From Flavobacteriaceae bacterium UBA5534 (GTDB lineage: Bacteria > Bacteroidota > Bacteroidia > Flavobacteriales > Flavobacteriaceae), in the NCBI GenBank assembly GCA_002426015.1, contig DINS01000017.1, forward strand, positions 56,365-120,364: 64,000 bases of DNA, in the 5' to 3' direction. Positions within the stretch are counted from its first letter, which is position 1, and every line of letters begins with the position of its first letter. Shown one piece after another: positions 7,472 to 15,455 of the stretch. Made by a program: the position numbers and the translations under genes. The notes below the pieces were generated by a model. The model had not been told where the DNA came from. It made no database searches and saw only the letters and a list, made by a program, of their open reading frames with translations.

Positions 7472-8672
7472 GTTCAATAATCGCTGCATAACCTTGACCT
7501 ACACCAATACACATCGTAATTAATGCATACTTTTTGTTTTGTTCGTGTAATTCTAATGCAGCAGAATACGCAATTCTTGCTCCTGTTACACCAAGTGGAT
7601 GACCTATAGCAATAGAACCTCCATTTGGATTTAACCTTGGGTCATTATCTGCAATTCCCCAAGCTCTTGTGCATGCTAATGCTTGTGCAGCAAAAGCCTC
7701 GTTAAGCTCAATAATATCGATATCGTTCATTGTCAAACCTGCTTTAGCTAATGCCTTATTTGAAGCTTCAACTGGACCAATTCCCATGATTCTTGGTTCT
7801 ACACCAACAACCGCAGAACTTACAATTCTTGCTAATGGTTTTAAATTATATTTTTTTACAGCGTCTTCAGAAGCTATAATAGTTGCAGCTGCTCCATCAT
7901 TTAATCCAGATGAATTTCCTGCAGTCACACTTCCTCCTTCAGCTTTAAAAGCACCTCTTAATTTCCCTAATACTTCTAAAGATGTGTTTGGTTTTACAAA
8001 CTCGTCTTTTGAAAATTTAATTGGATCCTTTTTTCGTTGTGGGATTTCTACTGTTACTATTTCTTTTGCTAAACGACCATTCTCTTGAGCTTTGGCAGCT
8101 TTCATTTGGCTCCAATACGCAAATTTGTCTTGGTCTTCACGTGAGATATTATATTTTTCTACGAGATTTTCAGCAGTATTCCCCATACCATCTGTTCCAT
8201 ACATTTTTTGCATTTTCGGATTGATAAATCGCCATCCAAAACTAGAATCATACATTTTTGCATCTGTTCCAAAAGCACTTGATGGTTTTGCAACTACGTA
8301 TGGTCCGCGTGTCATATTCTCAACACCTCCAGCAATAAACATATCTCCATCACCTGCTTTAATTGCTCTGTTAGCATGAATGATTGCTGATAAACCAGAA
8401 CTACATAAGCGATTAACTGTTTCTCCAGGAACTGTGAATGGTAAACCCGCTAATAAAGCAGACATTCTCGCAACATTACGATTATCTTCACCTGCTTGAT
8501 TGGCACAACCTAATATAACATCGTCGTATGCTTCTTTTGGAATATTTGGATTTCGTTTTACTATTTCTTCAATAACTAAAGCACCTAAATCGTCTGTACG
8601 AACAGCTGCTAAAGTCCCTTGATAACTTCCTATTGGAGTGCGTACTCCATCTATGATATATGCTTCTTTCAT
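7458..8672 (-). CDS. paaJ: PaaJ: 3-oxoadipyl-CoA / 3-oxo-5,6-dehydrosuberyl-CoA thiolase
   Basis: 404-aa degradative thiolase that cleaves 3-oxoadipyl-CoA to acetyl-CoA and succinyl-CoA at the end of the phenylacetate pathway. The nucleophile is Cys90 (NRLCSSGLSA), with His358 (GHPLGVTGAR) and Cys388 (MCIGVGQG) as the other catalytic residues. Assignment to PaaJ rather than a fatty-acid FadA rests on position among paa genes. The last residues (RIPA) and the TAG stop lie inside an interspersed palindrome (7447-7471), so the natural C-terminus has probably been rewritten by it. Confidence 0.9.
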   Translation of the reverse strand: MKEAYIIDGVRTPIGSYQGTLAAVRTDDLGALVIEEIVKRNPNIPKEAYDDVILGCANQAGEDNRNVARMSALLAGLPFTVPGETVNRLCSSGLSAIIHANRAIKAGDGDMFIAGGVENMTRGPYVVAKPSSAFGTDAKMYDSSFGWRFINPKMQKMYGTDGMGNTAENLVEKYNISREDQDKFAYWSQMKAAKAQENGRLAKEIVTVEIPQRKKDPIKFSKDEFVKPNTSLEVLGKLRGAFKAEGGSVTAGNSSGLNDGAAATIIASEDAVKKYNLKPLARIVSSAVVGVEPRIMGIGPVEASNKALAKAGLTMNDIDIIELNEAFAAQALACTRAWGIADNDPRLNPNGGSIAIGHPLGVTGARIAYSAALELHEQNKKYALITMCIGVGQGYAAIIERIPA

Positions 8673-8685
8673 AAATTATTTATAT

Positions 8686-8712
8686 GGATTCCGTATCAAG
8701 TACGGAATGACA
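8686..8712. repeat. short palindrome between paaI and paaJ
   Basis: GGATTCCGTATCAAG followed by TACGGAATGACA. It differs from the unit at 3204-3230 by a single base (GTATC for GCATC) and occupies half of the 52-bp gap. Confidence 0.8.
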
Positions 8713-8724
8713 AATCATTTCACT

Positions 8725-9132
8725 TTACTCTTCCCAATCTTTTTGAGTTCTATAAACAACACCTTTGAATAGTGCTACTAATTCATTTTCTCTTTTAACT
8801 TCAATAATATTGAAGCCTAATTTATTATTTACTTTTTCTATGACTGATTCTGCGACCAAATAATCACCTTCATTTAATGCCTCAATATGGTTGATACTTG
8901 TTTCAATGGAAACTGCATATTTACCATGTGTATTTGCTGCAAAGCCAAAAGCAGTATCAGCTAATGAATAACTAATGCCACCATGCGCTTTATTCATGCT
9001 GTTGAGCATTTCCTTACGAATAGTCATAGCGACTTTACATCTACCTATTTCACATTCTAAAATCTCGATACCCAACCATTGGCTATAGGCATCTTGACTC
9101 AACATTTTATATGGTATTTTTTCTCCTTGCAT
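8725..9132 (-). CDS. paaI: PaaI: hotdog-fold acyl-CoA thioesterase
   Basis: 135-aa hotdog thioesterase. It carries the PaaI signature, Asn/His then HGGISYSLADTAFG (about 50-63), with the Asp of the helix as the usual catalytic acid. PaaI is thought to release CoA from trapped ring-hydroxylated phenylacetyl-CoA. Its ATG overlaps the paaH stop codon (TAATG), indicating translational coupling. Confidence 0.9.
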   Translation of the reverse strand: MQGEKIPYKMLSQDAYSQWLGIEILECEIGRCKVAMTIRKEMLNSMNKAHGGISYSLADTAFGFAANTHGKYAVSIETSINHIEALNEGDYLVAESVIEKVNNKLGFNIIEVKRENELVALFKGVVYRTQKDWEE

Positions 9133-10301
9133 TAAAAGAATGTTTTATTTTCCCTATTCATTTTTCGTAATAATGGGCTGCAACGATATCTGTCTTCGTG
9201 ATATTCGTTATATAATTCGTCTAATTTTTGAACGCACCAATCGATTCCCTTTTCGTCTGCCCAAGCCAATAATCCTTTTGGATAATTGACGCCTTTGGTC
9301 ATGGCGTTATCAATGTCTTTGGCTGAAGCGATGTTTAAAAATAAAGCGTCTGCAGCTTCGTTTATTAACATGACTAATACTCGGTCGAATATTTTTTGAG
9401 ATAATTCTTTATCGTGAGATTCCTCCGCTTCATTCGAAATGACGATGGCGCCATTTTCATCATAATTATAATACCCTTTTCCAGATTTTCTTCCTAAATA
9501 GCCTGCTTCAGCAAAACGCTTTTGAGTAAATGCTGGTTTATATCTTGGATCGAAATAAAAGGCTGTAAACACAGTTTCGGTTACTGTATAGTTTACATCA
9601 TTTCCAATAAAATCCATCAATTCAAAAGGTCCCATTCTGAAACCTCCAAGCGACTTTAAACTATGGTCTATAGTTGCGAAATCTGCAATGCCTTCTTCAT
9701 AAATCCGTAGTGATTCTCCATAAAAAGGTCTTGCAACACGGTTGACGATAAAACCTGGAGTGTCTTTAGCTACAGCAACTACTTTTTTCCAATCGGAAAT
9801 GATTTTAATTGAATTTTCTAAAACTTCCTTTGATGTTTGAATTGCTGGTATCACCTCAACCAATTGCATTAAAGGCGCAGGATTAAAAAAATGAATCCCT
9901 ATACAACGTTCTGGCTTATTAAGTGACGCAGCAATAGAAGCTATTGATAAACTAGAGGTGTTTGAAGCGATGATACATTTGTCCGCAACATAGCTTTCCA
10001 GTTCTGAAAAGACTTTTTTCTTGATATCAAGACTTTCAATTATGGCTTCAATAGTTAAATCTGAATCAGCTAGATCTTTTAAATTACCTACGTAAGAAAT
10101 ATTATTTTGAATTCGATTTTTTTCAGTTGTATCAATACGTCCTTTTTCAACCAAACGCGCTAGTATTTTTTCTAAAGCTGTTTTTGCTTTATCTAAAGCC
10201 GCTTGATTGGTATCGTATAATTTCACTTTACAACCAGAAGTTGCAGCCACTTGTGCGATGCCGCTTCCCATTGTTCCACTGCCTATGATTCCTACGTTCA
10301 T
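9132..10301 (-). CDS. paaH: PaaH: 3-hydroxyadipyl-CoA dehydrogenase
   Basis: 389-aa NAD-dependent 3-hydroxyacyl-CoA dehydrogenase. The Rossmann motif GSGTMGSGIAQVAA is at 7-20. The catalytic segment IGIHFFNPAPLMQLVE is at about 137-152, and the C-terminal dimerisation domain includes GPFELMDFIGNDV. In the pathway it oxidises 3-hydroxyadipyl-CoA to 3-oxoadipyl-CoA. A loop before the second C-terminal domain (residues ~286-295, VISNEAEESH) is encoded by an interspersed palindrome that resembles the one inside E2. Confidence 0.9.
   Translation of the reverse strand: MNVGIIGSGTMGSGIAQVAATSGCKVKLYDTNQAALDKAKTALEKILARLVEKGRIDTTEKNRIQNNISYVGNLKDLADSDLTIEAIIESLDIKKKVFSELESYVADKCIIASNTSSLSIASIAASLNKPERCIGIHFFNPAPLMQLVEVIPAIQTSKEVLENSIKIISDWKKVVAVAKDTPGFIVNRVARPFYGESLRIYEEGIADFATIDHSLKSLGGFRMGPFELMDFIGNDVNYTVTETVFTAFYFDPRYKPAFTQKRFAEAGYLGRKSGKGYYNYDENGAIVISNEAEESHDKELSQKIFDRVLVMLINEAADALFLNIASAKDIDNAMTKGVNYPKGLLAWADEKGIDWCVQKLDELYNEYHEDRYRCSPLLRKMNRENKTFF
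9416..9443. repeat. short palindrome inside the paaH coding sequence
   Basis: GAGATTCCTCCGCTTC then ATTCGAAATGAC. It reads on the coding strand as VISNEAEESH, in the same frame as its relative in E2 at 2888-2916. Confidence 0.75.
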
Positions 10302-10323
10302 ATATTATATTTGTCTTTCAATC

Positions 10324-10350
10324 GACCTCTCGACTGCGCTCGAGGTGACA
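10324..10350. repeat. short palindrome between paaG and paaH
   Basis: GACCTCTCGACTGCGCTCGA then GGTGACA; the stem is ACCTC(T)CGA/TCGAGGT. Related units lie at 12074, 13172 and 48065. Confidence 0.8.
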
Positions 10351-10358
10351 ATTCAATA

Positions 10359-11138
10359 TTATTTTCCTTTAAAATTCGGTTTTCGCTTTTCAATAAAAGC
10401 TGCAACGCCTTCCGCATAATCTTCGCTCTGTGCGGCTTCAATTTGTAATTTAGATTCCAATGCCAATTGTGCTTCCAAATCATTGGTCATGGATTTATTG
10501 TACAATTCCTTTATCATGCCTAATGCTTTGGTTGGCATATTGGCTAGTTTCAAAGCCAGTCTTTTGACGTCTTCCTCAAAACTTTCAGATGGTATTACTT
10601 TGTAAATCATGCCTATGTTTTCGGCTTCCTCTGCGGAAATTTTATCTCCCAACATGGCCAAAGCCAATGCTTTTTGAAATCCTATTAATCGAGGTAAAAA
10701 ATAGGTTCCTGCGCTATCTGGCACCAAACCGATTAAACTAAAAGCTTGAATAAAACTCACACTTTCATGAGCGACCACAACATCACAGGCCAAAGCAATA
10801 TTAGCTCCCGCTCCTGCCGCTACGCCATTTATGCCACCAATGATTGGTTTTTTAATGGAACGAATTCTGGTAATGATTGGGTTGTAATGCTCATCGAGAA
10901 TTTTTTTAAATCCTGGATTTAATTCTGGGTCTGTGACTTCTTTCAGGTCTTGGCCTGCACAAAATGCTTTTCCACTACCTGTAATAACAATCGCTCTGAC
11001 GTCTTCATTTTTTTCGCAAGCGTCTAAAGTATCTTGCAGCAAAAATGCCATGTCTCGGTTGAAACTGTTAAAGACTTCTGGACGGTTGAGCGTGATGTAC
11101 GCTACTTTGTTTTCAATTTTTAATAGAATTGAACTCAT
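10359..11138 (-). CDS. paaG: PaaG: 1,2-epoxyphenylacetyl-CoA isomerase
   Basis: 259-aa crotonase-family isomerase that converts ring-epoxidised phenylacetyl-CoA to oxepin-CoA. The oxyanion-hole segments are KAFCAGQDLKEV and GVAAGAGANIALACD. The segment SLIGLVPDSAGTYFLPRL has the single catalytic Asp typical of PaaG, while the hydratase Glu after the Gly-rich turn is absent (GAGAN). It fits PaaG better than the other crotonase in the cluster. Confidence 0.9.
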   Translation of the reverse strand: MSSILLKIENKVAYITLNRPEVFNSFNRDMAFLLQDTLDACEKNEDVRAIVITGSGKAFCAGQDLKEVTDPELNPGFKKILDEHYNPIITRIRSIKKPIIGGINGVAAGAGANIALACDVVVAHESVSFIQAFSLIGLVPDSAGTYFLPRLIGFQKALALAMLGDKISAEEAENIGMIYKVIPSESFEEDVKRLALKLANMPTKALGMIKELYNKSMTNDLEAQLALESKLQIEAAQSEDYAEGVAAFIEKRKPNFKGK

Positions 11139-11141
11139 AAA

Positions 11142-11534
11142 TTATTGTGGTAGTTTAAATTCTGGGTTATAAATAATTCCAATGATGTTTTTCCAAGGAT
11201 CATAAACACTTGCCACCATTATTTCTTCTCCTACATTATGAGGTTTTTCGTGCTCAATAGCGCCTAAATCAATCAAAGACTTAAAAACTTCATGAATATC
11301 TTCCACTCCCCAATAGGTGAGTACAGAACCATGACCTATTCCTTTGGCTTTTTCTTTTGGGTGCAGTCCCAATTCAAAGCCACCAATGTCAAAACCAATA
11401 TAATAAGGCGTGTCGTAATAAGGTTCTACATTGAACGCCTTCATATACCACTCTTTTGCCTTTGCTAAATCATCAACCATATATACTACAGTTCGAAGTC
11501 CTAGCATTGGAGATTCATTCTTATTTAACTTCAT
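11142..11534 (-). CDS. VOC (glyoxalase/dioxygenase-fold) family protein
   Basis: 130-aa protein with two beta-alpha-beta-beta-beta modules of the vicinal-oxygen-chelate fold (LRTVVYMVDDLAKAKEWYMK at about 13-32; VASVYDPWKNIIGIIYNPEF near the end). It lies 3 bp upstream of paaG on the paa strand, so it is likely part of the operon. It is not a recognised Paa enzyme. Possible roles are detoxification or ring chemistry, but the sequence does not say which. Confidence 0.8.
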   Translation of the reverse strand: MKLNKNESPMLGLRTVVYMVDDLAKAKEWYMKAFNVEPYYDTPYYIGFDIGGFELGLHPKEKAKGIGHGSVLTYWGVEDIHEVFKSLIDLGAIEHEKPHNVGEEIMVASVYDPWKNIIGIIYNPEFKLPQ

Positions 11535-11566
11535 TTCTTTACTTAATTAGCTTCAATATTTTGTTG

Positions 11567-12067
11567 TTATTTAAGACACTTGAAATAATCGAATGGTTCT
11601 TGGCAATCCTCACACTGAAATTGTGCCTTACATGCTGTTGAACCGAACTGACTTACCAGTCGTGTATTTGTTGAACCACAATTGGTGCATTTTACTATTT
11701 TCTTATGACCTAAAAGTGCTTCTTTATCTGCTTCGGCATTCAAAGGTGCAGCAATCCCATAGTCTTCCAATGCTTTTCTTCCTCTTGGAGTAATCCAATC
11801 GGTTGTCCAAGCTGGAGACAGAATTAATTCTATTTTGGAATTGTATCCTGCTTTATTTAATGCAGTTTTAATATCATCACCAATGACATCCATTGCTGGG
11901 CAGCCGCTATATGTTGGTGTAATTTGAACTTTTACAACATTATTTTCAATTATTGCAGAACGAACTACTCCCATATCCATAATGGACAATACTGGAATTT
12001 CAGGATCTGAAACTTGCTCCAGAATTGGGATGAGAACTTGGTCGATATGTTGTTCTGTTTTTACCAT
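11567..12067 (-). CDS. paaD: PaaD: MIP18/DUF59-family maturation subunit of the phenylacetyl-CoA epoxidase
   Basis: 166 aa. The N-terminal MIP18/DUF59 domain (about 10-100, VSDPEIPVLSIMDMGVV and PTYSGCPAMDVIGDD) is followed by a C-terminal four-Cys zinc ribbon (CTNCGSTNTR ... CEDCQEPF, about 131-160). PaaD is required for the multicomponent epoxidase, probably in iron-sulfur or metal-centre assembly. It follows paaC in the usual A-B-C-D order. Confidence 0.92.
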   Translation of the reverse strand: MVKTEQHIDQVLIPILEQVSDPEIPVLSIMDMGVVRSAIIENNVVKVQITPTYSGCPAMDVIGDDIKTALNKAGYNSKIELILSPAWTTDWITPRGRKALEDYGIAAPLNAEADKEALLGHKKIVKCTNCGSTNTRLVSQFGSTACKAQFQCEDCQEPFDYFKCLK

Positions 12068-12073
12068 TTAATT

Positions 12074-12101
12074 GAGACCTCTAGACTGGCTCGAGGTGAC
12101 A
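12074..12101. repeat. short palindrome between paaD and paaC
   Basis: GAGACCTCTAGACTGGCTCG then AGGTGACA, the same family as 10324-10350. It fills most of the 39-bp gap in an otherwise tight operon. Confidence 0.75.
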
Positions 12102-12106
12102 CATTG

Positions 12107-12862
12107 CTACCACTCCATATTTGGATAGGCGCGTTGCATGTATTGTAAATCGCTTAACAAATATCCCATGTGTTCTGTATGAATACCTTCTTTACCTCCT
12201 TTTTGAAAATATTTAGATTCAGGAATGTTCAGCGTTGCCTCTTCTAAAACTTCAATGACCTGTTTGTAATATCCTTCTTTTAATTTAGTAACATCAACAC
12301 CTATTCCGTCTTTTACCATCGCTTTATCAGCTTCAGTTTGATGAAATAATTCGTCTGTATAGGTCCATAAATTATCAATAGCGTTTTGCATTTTTTGATT
12401 ACTCAGCTCTGTTCCATCACCCAATCGTTTTATCCAATCGGAGGAAAAACGTTTATGATAACTCACTTCTTTAATCGATTTTGTTGCAATAGCGGCTAAT
12501 GTTAAATCTTTACTTTTTTGCAATTCAGTTAAAAACATGAAATGATAGACATCGAACAAAAATTGACGTGCCATGGTATAGGCAAAATCAGTATCTGGCT
12601 GTTCGACTAATAACACATTCACATATTCGCGTTCTTTACGCAGCATCGCAATATCATCTTCTGTTCTTCCATCACCTGCAATTTTGGCTGCATATTGGTA
12701 ATAACTTCGTACTTGTCCAAATAAATCCAAAGAGATATTTGTACAAGCAATATCAGTTTCCAAACTTGGCCCATGACCAGTTAATGCTCCCATTCTTTGT
12801 CCAAGAATGAGACTATTGTCCGCGATTCCTAAAATATATTTATAGAGATTCTCTTTCATCAC
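12107..12862 (-). CDS. paaC: PaaC: structural subunit of phenylacetyl-CoA epoxidase
   Basis: 251-aa ferritin-like helical subunit that forms the core with PaaA and supports its activity without its own di-iron site. Recognisable PaaC features are the N-terminal ADNSLILGQRMGALTGHGP (about 15-33) and SIKEVSYHKRFSSDWIKRLG in the middle. Its ATG overlaps the end of paaB by 4 bp, indicating coupled translation. Confidence 0.93.
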   Translation of the reverse strand: MMKENLYKYILGIADNSLILGQRMGALTGHGPSLETDIACTNISLDLFGQVRSYYQYAAKIAGDGRTEDDIAMLRKEREYVNVLLVEQPDTDFAYTMARQFLFDVYHFMFLTELQKSKDLTLAAIATKSIKEVSYHKRFSSDWIKRLGDGTELSNQKMQNAIDNLWTYTDELFHQTEADKAMVKDGIGVDVTKLKEGYYKQVIEVLEEATLNIPESKYFQKGGKEGIHTEHMGYLLSDLQYMQRAYPNMEW

Positions 12863-13146
12863 ATATGTTTTACTTCGTCAGGCAAATCGTAAAATGTGGG
12901 ATGACGATATACTTTATCTTGAGCTGGTTCAAACAGCTCTCCATTGTGTTCAGGATTTGAGGCTGTTATGTGTTTGGACTCTACCACCCAAATACTTACA
13001 CCTTCATTGCGTCTTGTATATACATCGCGTGCATTTTCAAGTGCCATTTCTGCATCTGCGGCGTGCAGACTACCAAAATGACGATGCTCCAATCCGTTTT
13101 TGCTTCTAACGAAGACTTCCCAAAGTGGCCAGTTTTTTGTTGCCAT
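12859..13146 (-). CDS. paaB: PaaB: phenylacetyl-CoA epoxidase subunit
   Basis: 95 aa, the normal size for PaaB, with the family pattern WPLWEVFVRSKNGLEHRHFG and DAEMALENARDVYTRR. PaaB bridges PaaAC heterodimers in the epoxidase and is needed for activity with reductase. It overlaps paaC by 4 bp. Confidence 0.95.
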   Translation of the reverse strand: MATKNWPLWEVFVRSKNGLEHRHFGSLHAADAEMALENARDVYTRRNEGVSIWVVESKHITASNPEHNGELFEPAQDKVYRHPTFYDLPDEVKHM

Positions 13147-13171
13147 GATTGTTGTTTTTTTTCTATTATAT

Positions 13172-13197
13172 AGTTCTCGACTCCGCTCGAACTGACA
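13172..13197. repeat. short palindrome between paaA and paaB
   Basis: AGTTCTCGACTCCGCTCGAA then CTGACA; the stem is GTTCTCGA/TCGAAC. It is a single-base variant of the unit inside metH at 48065-48092. Confidence 0.8.
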
Positions 13198-13202
13198 GAG
13201 GA

Positions 13203-14159
13203 TTATACTGCTTGCTTTTCTCTTCTTTCTTGTTGTTTTTCTGCATAAGCCATTGCTGCATCACGCACCCATTCGCCACGTTCCCATGCGCCAACTCTTG
13301 CTTTCATACGCTCTTTATTGCATGGTCCATGTCCTTTGACAACCTGCCAAAACTCATCCCAATTGATATCACCAAAATCATAGCTTTGACGTTCTTCATT
13401 CCATTTTAAATCTGGGTCAGGAATTGTGAGCCCGATTAAATCGGCTTGAGGAACGGTTTGGTCAATAAACTGTTGGCGTAATTCGTCATTGGATTTACGC
13501 TTCAGTTTCCATTTCATGGATTGCTCGGTGTGGATGGATTCGGCATCTGTTGGCCCCAGCATCATCAAACTTGGCCACCACCAACGGTTAAGTGCATCTT
13601 GCGCCATTGCTTTTTGTTCTGGTGTTCCATTTGCCAATTTTATCATGATTTCATAGCCTTGGCGTTGATGGAAACTTTCTTCTTTACAGACTCTGACCAT
13701 TGCTCTTGCATAAGGTCCAAAAGAGGTACTGCATAGTGGCACTTGATTGATGATGGCTGCTCCATCGACCAGCCAACCAATGGCTCCCATATCTGCCCAA
13801 GTAACTGTTGGGTAATTAAAGATTGAAGAATACTTTGCTTTACCAGAATGCAATTGTTCATATAACTCGTCTCTTGAGACTCCCAAAGTTTCAGTTGCAG
13901 AATACAGATACAAGCCATGACCAGCTTCATCTTGCACTTTTGCCAATAAAGCGACTTTTCTTCTCAAAGAAGGTGCTCGTGTTATCCAGTTACCTTCTGG
14001 AAGCATGCCAACAATTTCGGAATGTGCGTGTTGCGACATTTGCCTAATATGCGTTTGACGATACTTTTCTGGCATCCAATCTTTTGGTTCGATTTTTTCG
14101 TCTCTTGCGATACGTTCTTCGAACTGTGCTTCTAAATTTTTTATTTGTTCTTCACTCAT
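13203..14159 (-). CDS. paaA: PaaA: catalytic di-iron subunit of phenylacetyl-CoA epoxidase
   Basis: 318-aa bacterial multicomponent monooxygenase-like subunit that epoxidises the ring of phenylacetyl-CoA. Metal-ligand segments are visible: QDEAGHGLYLYSATE (about 75-89) and KEESFHQRQGYE (about 157-168). GDINWDEFWQVVKGHGPCN near the C-terminus is characteristic. First of the structural set A-B-C-D; the reductase paaE lies upstream beyond a structured repeat. Confidence 0.96.
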   Translation of the reverse strand: MSEEQIKNLEAQFEERIARDEKIEPKDWMPEKYRQTHIRQMSQHAHSEIVGMLPEGNWITRAPSLRRKVALLAKVQDEAGHGLYLYSATETLGVSRDELYEQLHSGKAKYSSIFNYPTVTWADMGAIGWLVDGAAIINQVPLCSTSFGPYARAMVRVCKEESFHQRQGYEIMIKLANGTPEQKAMAQDALNRWWWPSLMMLGPTDAESIHTEQSMKWKLKRKSNDELRQQFIDQTVPQADLIGLTIPDPDLKWNEERQSYDFGDINWDEFWQVVKGHGPCNKERMKARVGAWERGEWVRDAAMAYAEKQQERREKQAV

Positions 14160-14225
14160 TTGTTTAGCTTTTGGCTATTAGCTATTTGCTTTTAGCTGGT
14201 GAAACTTTTATTTTAATTCTCTATT

Positions 14226-14303
14226 TGCGTTAAGGATGGAGGCATTGTTGGAGCTCCTCGCAGAGAGCGACTGCCGACAGCCTGACCCTTTAGGGTAACG
14301 CCC
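14226..14303 (+). repeat. structured ~80-nt element, copy 1 (possibly Flavo-1-type)
   Basis: Copy 1 of a three-copy element (others at 29221 and 56585). The outer stem is GCGTTA (14227-14232) with TAACGC (14296-14301). An inner stem pairs GGCA (14241-14244) with TGCC (14272-14275), enclosing GTTGGAGCTC and an apical hairpin. A GACCC/GGGT hairpin lies at the 3' side. It lies antisense to the paa operon, between paaE and paaA. It resembles repeat RNAs reported from Flavobacteriia such as Flavo-1, but I cannot confirm the match here. Confidence 0.65.
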
Positions 14304-14311
14304 AAATTATT

Positions 14312-15385
14312 TTACACGTCAAAATCAACAACCACCTTTTGGCTTGTTGGTACAGCTTGACAACTCAATACAAAGTTTTGTGCGACTTCCTTATCTTCAA
14401 GCGCATAATTAATTTTCATTTCAACTGAACCCTCTACAACTTGACATTTACAGGTGCTACATACACCGCCTTTACATGCAAATGGTAAATCGGCACCTGC
14501 CGACAAAGCTGCATCAAGGATATTGTCATAATCTTTGGTCATGGTGAACTGAAACTCCTTACCACCATCAACGATAGTTACCTGTGTACCTTCGACATTT
14601 TGTTTTGAAAGGCGCTCGGCTCGTTTGATATCCTCTTCGGTAAGCCCTTTTACAAAAAGTTCAAAATGCACTAAATGTTTAGGCAAACCAGCATTAATCA
14701 AATAACTACTGACGTAATTCACCATGTCTTCCGGTCCACAAAGAAAAACTTCACTTGTGTCTGGTATATCGATAAACGTCTTGGTCAACACCTTCATTTT
14801 TTCATCATCAAACCGACCATTGAACAACTCGATATCGCGTTTTTCTTTGGTTAGAAAATAATAGATTTCGAGACGTCCGAAATAGGTATTACGCAACTGT
14901 TCCAATTCTTCCTTAAAGATAATGGATTTTGCTGTCTTATTGACATAGAACAATTTACAAGTTGAATTTGGTTCGGTTGCCAAATGTGTTTTGATCATTG
15001 ACAGGATAGGTGTAATGCCACTTCCTGCGGCGAAAAATAGATAATTCTTTGATTCTTTTGCGTTTGTTTCAACCCCAAATGTGCCACTAGGCGCCATAAT
15101 TTCCAAGGTATCACCAGCTTTTAAATGGTCGTTGACGTAGGTAGAAAATTTTCCTCCTGGTATTTGCTTGACTGCTACTTTCCATAAATTATCTATCGGA
15201 CTTGAACACAAGGAATAAGATCGTCTTAAATCTTCTCCGTCAATAATTGTACGTAAAGTAAGATGTTGCCCTTGAGAAAACTTAAATACAGACTTTAATT
15301 CTTCAGGAATATCAAAAGTGACTACTGAAGTATCTTTCGTTTCTTTATATATATCTGTAACCTTTATGCTATAAAAATCTGACAT
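14312..15385 (-). CDS. paaE: PaaE: reductase of phenylacetyl-CoA epoxidase
   Basis: 357-aa electron-transfer subunit passing electrons from NAD(P)H to PaaA. The N-terminal FAD domain has RRSYSLCSSP (about 54-63). The NAD(P) domain has FFAAGSGITPILSMI (about 117-131) and FLCGPEDMV. The C-terminal plant-type 2Fe-2S ferredoxin has CKGGVCSTCKC (about 312-322) plus a distal Cys (LSCQAV). It is separated from tetR by a 70-bp promoter/operator region and begins the paa structural genes. Confidence 0.95.
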   Translation of the reverse strand: MSDFYSIKVTDIYKETKDTSVVTFDIPEELKSVFKFSQGQHLTLRTIIDGEDLRRSYSLCSSPIDNLWKVAVKQIPGGKFSTYVNDHLKAGDTLEIMAPSGTFGVETNAKESKNYLFFAAGSGITPILSMIKTHLATEPNSTCKLFYVNKTAKSIIFKEELEQLRNTYFGRLEIYYFLTKEKRDIELFNGRFDDEKMKVLTKTFIDIPDTSEVFLCGPEDMVNYVSSYLINAGLPKHLVHFELFVKGLTEEDIKRAERLSKQNVEGTQVTIVDGGKEFQFTMTKDYDNILDAALSAGADLPFACKGGVCSTCKCQVVEGSVEMKINYALEDKEVAQNFVLSCQAVPTSQKVVVDFDV

Positions 15386-15406
15386 GCTTTATTTTCAAAC
15401 TTTTTA

Positions 15407-15439
15407 AACTAACACTTGTTAGTTAACTTGACAAAATTA
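15407..15439 (-). promoter_or_regulatory. paa promoter element with 18-bp palindromic operator
   Basis: On the minus strand a consensus -7 box TAATTTTG (15432-15439) is followed at once by the perfect palindrome AACTAACACTTGTTAGTT (15407-15424; 8-bp arms, 2-bp centre), which lies 21 bp before the paaE start. A repressor bound there would cover the expected transcription start. The likely ligand-binding protein is the TetR product encoded just upstream. I see no good -33 box at the right spacing. Confidence 0.65.
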
Positions 15440-15455
15440 CAAAATATAATGCAAA

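Noticed and set aside
7669..8088. 139-codon open frame antisense to paaJ
   Set aside because: Lies wholly inside a clear thiolase gene, has no family resemblance, and is explained by codon bias of the real gene.
1773..14303. CRISPR array, because of many similar palindromes in this region
   Set aside because: Units are spread over kilobases, in both orientations and several families, without regular spacers; no cas genes.
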